In this document: positions 60,251 through 64,000 of the stretch, piece by piece
How the letters are laid out: each line of letters opens with the position of its first letter
Numbering within the stretch: the first letter of the stretch is position 1
From: Chlorocebus sabaeus
Lineage: Eukaryota > Chordata > Mammalia > Primates > Cercopithecidae
Direction: 5' to 3'
NCBI RefSeq assembly: GCF_047675955.1
Contig: NC_132912.1
Location: 17,210,500 to 17,274,499 of the forward strand
DNA: 64,000 nucleotides
The notes under the pieces: generated by a model
Told to the model about the DNA's origin: nothing
The model's input: the letters and a program-made list of their open reading frames with translations, nothing else
Databases searched by the model: none
Made by a program: the position numbers and the translations under genes

Positions 60251-61334
60251 AAACTTCCAATTTATCCACCTCAAAATAGTTGATTTTTAAGAAGAAAAAT
60301 TTGAATTAAAATCTTGTAATATGATTTCTGGACTTGTTTCTTTTCATCTCTCTTCTCTTTGTCACTTGCTTTTATCACAAACCACAGAATTTATGATACA
60401 AGATTTAGTTTGATTAGAAACCCTAATTCCAAGAGGTCTACTGAGGAAGAGAGACAGAGAAAGTTAAAAGTCATAAAAGTTAATTCAGAGTGTATGTTGC
60501 CACAAAGAACAATTGGGGGAAGGGCAGTAGTGTCATATGGCATGGGATCAGAGGGCAGCTTCCTCCCTGAAATCTTAATGCCATGCTACATTCCTCAGCG
60601 TGCCAAGGCAAATTCAACTCAGAAGCTGAGAAGACAAAAACAAGATTTGATAATAGCAAACTAAAGGAAAGTACATACAAAATGAAGAAGGAAAAATGAG
60701 TTTTGTCCTTCAGACAGAGACTGAGGAAAATGTAGATAATGTGCACCAACAGTTTCTGTACCGCTTGATGGAGAGATAATCAAACATTTAGGATTGTTTT
60801 TCCTGACATAATCTTCAGACTGCTGTATAAATTGAATAATGATAATTTGGTTTACATATCATATGCATTTGTTTAGATGAAATAAGTGTTTACAGGATTG
60901 GAAATTAAATAAAACATTCAATGGGCTAGAATTAGAATCATTATTTTAAAATTAGAAATAAAAAACTTCTTTAATTAACATAAAAATATGCCTGTTATGA
61001 CACTGCACAAGATACTCATGTAGACACTAAAATTCTAGTGCTCCTTGATTTGTTTATGAAATCATTTTAAAAAGAATATTTCATATATATATTTACCAGT
61101 TTCATATGCAAATATACTCTCCATAAAGCATACCAATAGTTTGTATTTTATAAAATACAGTAATATAAATTTGAAGAAACAAGTGGATTTTTTAATAAAA
61201 TCTAAATTTCTTATTAAAGACAGATTAAAATAATTTAGCTAAATTCCACCAGAATTAGTCCAAAATAGAATTTCAGAATTACTCTCCAAAAATGAAGGAA
61301 TATCATATGACCATCTTTCACAGTTATTTCGAAA

Positions 61335-61435
61335 TTATTCACATAGGATTTTGATTAGTTTAGCTACTACATGCACGTTGAGACTATTTCCAAGTAGGCG
61401 ATAACGCTGTTTCACTGTTATCTTCTCAGGAAATC
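61335..61435 (-). CDS. TRDMT1: TRDMT1 (DNMT2) terminal coding exon
   Basis: This encodes the last 32 residues and stop of TRDMT1, which methylates C38 of tRNA-Asp. After acceptor ttttctag|GAT, the frame (two bases completing a Gly) reads FPEKITVKQRYRLLGNSLNV, then HVVAKLIKILCE and TAA at 61335-61337. VKQRYRLLGNSLNVHVV is the C-terminal conserved motif of the family, part of the SAM-binding fold. Human ends in LYE as I remember it; here the penultimate residue is Cys. The preceding exon (FTPKEIANLLGF...) was not found up to 64000, so the rest of the gene lies beyond the window. The 3' UTR runs downward. ATTAAA-type signals occur on the minus strand at 61191-61196 and 60970-60975, but none can be assigned. 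Confidence 0.93.
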
Positions 61436-61759
61436 CTAGAAAAGACAAAGAACAATTTAAAGAAATCATTTGTAATCACAATTTCCAGAGATGAAAGGAT
61501 GTATCCTTTAGTAAGGGCACAGCGGTCATTTCATAAATAAATCACTAAGGTCTCCATGAAGTTTCATTAACAAAAGAGAATTTGGAGCCAAAAATATTCT
61601 ATAACATTTTACTGCCTACACAGTGAGATAGCAACATATCACATTATGTGTTATGCTCAGCACACACACACGTACACATAAAATATCCACAGAACTCAGA
61701 GAAATCCACGTATTAGTGCACTTTTTAAAAAAGCTATGACTGCCATTATTTCACAGTTC

Positions 61760-62965
61760 TTTCTTTGATTTAACAATCATTTTATGGATATAATTTGCAT
61801 AGCATAAAAATCACCCACTTAAAGTGTACGATTAAGGGGTTGTTAGTATAGTCACTGAGTTTTTCAAACATCTCCATTGTCTAATTCCAGAATATTTTCA
61901 TTACTTCAAAAAAATATTTAGTACCTATTAGCAGTCACTCTCTATTACCTCCATGCCCCCAACCATTAATCTACTTTCTGTTTCATATGAATTGAGCCTT
62001 AAAATATGTTGTCTTTTGTGTCTGGTTTCTTTCACTGAACATGGTTTTTTTTTTTTTTTTTTTTTGAGATGGAGTCTCGCTCTGTCACTCAGGCTGGAGT
62101 GCAGTGGCCGGATCTCAGCTCACTGCAAGCTCCACCTCCCGGGTTTACGCCATTCTCCTGCCTCAGCCTCCCGAGTAGCTGGGACTACAGGCGCCCGCCA
62201 CCACGCCCGGCTAGTTTTTTGTATTTTTTAGTAGAGACGTGGTTTCACCGGGTTAGCCAGGATGGTCTCGATCTCCTGACCTCGTGATTCGCCCGTCTCG
62301 GCCTCCCAAAGTGCTGGGATTACAGGCTTGAGCCACCGCGCCCGGCCCCACTGAACATGTTTTAAAGGTTCATTCATGTCATAGCATGTACTAACACCTC
62401 ATTCCTTGTTGTGGGTGAATAATATTCTATTGTATAGATTTACCACATTTTATTTTTTCATTCATTCATTCAAAGATATTTGGATTGTTTCTACTTTTTT
62501 GGCTGTTGAGAATAATGCTGTTATGAACATTCACGTATGTTTTTGTATAGACATATATTTTCAATTCTCTTGGATATATATATATAGGGGTGAAACTGCT
62601 GGGTCACACAGTAACTCTATGTTTAATGTTTGAGGAACCGTTAGACTGTTCTTCAAAGCAGCTGCATCATTTTACATTCACATCCAGTAGTGTATGAGGG
62701 TTCCAATATCTCCACATCTTCATCAGTACTATTATTGTCTTTTCTATTTTAGCCATCCTAATGAGTATGAAATAATATCATATTGTGATTTGATTTAATT
62801 TCCCTAATAACTAACATATTTTTAATGTGCTTATTGGCTATCTATCCTTTTTGGAGAAATATTGACTCAAATCCTTGCCCATTTTAAAATTGGATTTCTC
62901 TTTTTATAATTGTTGAATTGTAAGAGTCCTTTACATATTCTGGATACAAGTTCCCCACGGTTGTT
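61760..62965 (-). mobile_element. L1 3' region, minus orientation, split by the young AluY
   Basis: CACCCACTTAAAGTGTACGA, GGATTGTTTCTACTTTTTTG, AACTGCTGGGTCACACAGTA and GTTGAATTGTAAGAGTCCTT. It lies in the last TRDMT1 intron. Confidence 0.72.
62046..62347 (-). mobile_element. Young AluY with Old World monkey diagnostic bases
   Basis: In the element's own orientation it reads GGCTCAAGCCTGTAATCCCA, CTAACCCGGTGAAAC, ACAAAAAACTAGCCGGGCG, GGCGTAAACCCGGGAGG and GCTGAGATCCGGCCACTGC. I recall this combination from cercopithecid AluY (AluYRa-type) copies, not human AluY. Divergence is low and CACTGAACATG flanks both ends. It lies inside an L1 just beyond TRDMT1. Confidence 0.92.
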
Positions 62966-63244
62966 TTTACACTCTGCTTCCACAAACTGCCTTTCTCATG
63001 CTGGACTTCCATTTGCTATACTCCTTTCTTAAAACAAAAAGGCCCATGGATCCCTCATACGCTGGAAGAAGGCTTTGCAAATATCAGCATAAAAGACTGT
63101 CCATGTACAAGAGTGTGCACTATAATGTTAGTTATAATGTCAGGATTTCACATTCAGCATACTCTGGCAAAGCAAAGAAATAAAGGAAAAATAACATAGG
63201 AAAATTTTTTAAAAAATTAGGAGTATTAAGAATAGCAAAATTTC

Positions 63245-63562
63245 GGCCAGGCGCAGTGGCTCACACTTGTAATCCCAGCACTTTGGGAGGCCGAGGCGGG
63301 CAGATCATGAGGTCAAGAGATCGAGACCATCCTGGAGAACACGGTGAAACCCCATCTCCGCTAAAAATACAAAAAATTAGCTGGACGTGGTGGTGGTGGG
63401 CGCCTGTAGTCCCAGCTACTCGGGAGGCTGAGGCAGAAGAATGGCGTGAACCTGGGAGGTGGAGCTGGCAGTGAGCCAAGATCATGCCGCTCTCTAACCT
63501 GGGTAACAGAGCGAGACTCCGTCTCAAAAAAAAAACAAAAAAAACAAAAACAAAAAAAAACA
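63245..63562 (+). mobile_element. AluY-like SINE
   Basis: GGCCAGGCGCAGTGGCTCAC to (CAAAAAAA)n. Perfect target duplication AAGAATAGCAAAATTTC at 63228-63244 and 63563-63579. Just upstream of the TRDMT1 terminal exon, in its last intron. Confidence 0.93.
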
Positions 63563-63900
63563 AAGAATAGCAAAATTTCATATACTTGTGAGGACAGAAA
63601 GGTGGAATTAGTTACAATAAAATTGCTTCATCGACGCTTGACATTTTATTAACTGCAATAAAATAACAGCAATTACTGTTGCAATTAAACATGATCATAA
63701 AGTTTCTATTCTAAAGATAATATCTTAGGTAAGCACATTACTTATCTAAACTTATTTACTTCAAAGTAGCCAAAGGTATAAATGTACCTACAAACAGGCT
63801 TTTAGACTATCCCAGAGATGACCTTTTGCAATATTACAATTACATCAGAAGGAAAGAAAGGTTTGAAAACAAACAAGTAAGATTTGTACAAATTATATCT

Positions 63901-63930
63901 ATGTGTGTGTGCATGTGTGTGTGTCTGCAT
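63901..63930. repeat. (TG)n microsatellite
   Basis: ATGTGTGTGTGCATGTGTGT then GTGTCTGCAT, about 30 bp upstream of the MADE1 copy. Confidence 0.8.
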
Positions 63931-63958
63931 CGGTGCATATTTCTTTAAATCTAAACTG

Positions 63959-64000
63959 TTAGGTTGGCACAAAGGTAATTGCACTTTTTGCCACTGAAAG
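63959..64000 (+). mobile_element. MADE1 mariner MITE, cut by the window end
   Basis: TTAGGTTGGCACAAAGGTAA then TTGCACTTTTTGCCACTG matches the 37-bp terminal inverted repeat of MADE1 (Hsmar1-derived, 80 bp palindromic). Only the left half is visible. MADE1 hairpins are the known source of the primate mir-548 family. It lies in a TRDMT1 intron. Confidence 0.85.

Larger units (their letters stand above)
50186..61334. other. Intergenic stretch between CUBN and the TRDMT1 stop codon
   Basis: Three Alus (52411, 53514, 57305), a probable L1 5' remnant and an L1 at 59690-60250. Ancient-repeat traces lie at 52840-52930 and 55580-55690 (CAACAAATATTTATTGAGTG). A poly-A/GA purine tract lies at 51880-51920. 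50190-52400, 55700-57300, 57610-59680 and 60260-61190 show no exon. The part nearest 61334 is TRDMT1 3' UTR of unknown length. Confidence 0.6.

Noticed and set aside
60970..61196. TRDMT1 polyadenylation site at ATTAAA motifs
   Set aside because: Such hexamers are frequent in A/T-rich DNA; no downstream element decides between them, so no terminator is called.
61436..64000. Search for the penultimate TRDMT1 exon (FTPKEIANLLGF region)
   Set aside because: No match on the minus strand; this part is L1, Alus and short unique sequence.

Overview
This window is nuclear DNA from a primate, most likely an Old World monkey. It is crowded with Alu SINEs (29 recognised) and L1 fragments, and it carries GT-AG introns. 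The CUBN exons read like human cubilin with scattered replacements. The Alu at 62046-62347 carries the base combination I associate with cercopithecid AluY (AluYRa-type) elements. The species cannot be told from sequence alone.

Layout. All genes lie on the minus strand. The first 14 coding exons of CUBN (cubilin) run from the start codon at 39990 down to exon 14 at 9819-10053. Every splice phase closes, with no stop or frameshift across 587 codons plus one base. They encode the signal peptide and furin site, the amnionless-binding N-terminal segment and coiled coil, the EGF-like cluster, and the first CUB domain. Positions 1-9818 are intron 14, filled by nested L1, MLT1, ERV1 LTR and Alu sequence. 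Positions 39991-40140 are the presumed CUBN promoter. About 21 kb of repeat-rich intergenic DNA follows. The terminal coding exon of TRDMT1 (tRNA-Asp cytosine-5 methyltransferase, DNMT2) lies at 61335-61435. This gene order and orientation is what I remember of human 10p13. The window ends inside a MADE1 mariner MITE.

Most unusual content. Between 28 and 41 kb there are four insertions copied from nearby DNA, with donors 0.9-2.3 kb away. (1) A 95-bp inverted copy of CUBN exon 5 sits in intron 4 (36140-36234, about 88% identical). In the CUBN pre-mRNA it is antisense to the exon and could pair with it. (2) A ~138-bp inverted copy of intron 2 sequence sits inside an L1 upstream of the gene, so exons 1-2 are flanked by a ~93% identical inverted repeat. 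The copy ends in an 11-bp hairpin. (3, 4) Two Alus in introns 6 and 3 carry short inserts that match sequence about 1 kb away. This looks like template switching or templated end-joining acting repeatedly at one locus. The exon-5 copy is the one most likely to affect RNA splicing or editing.
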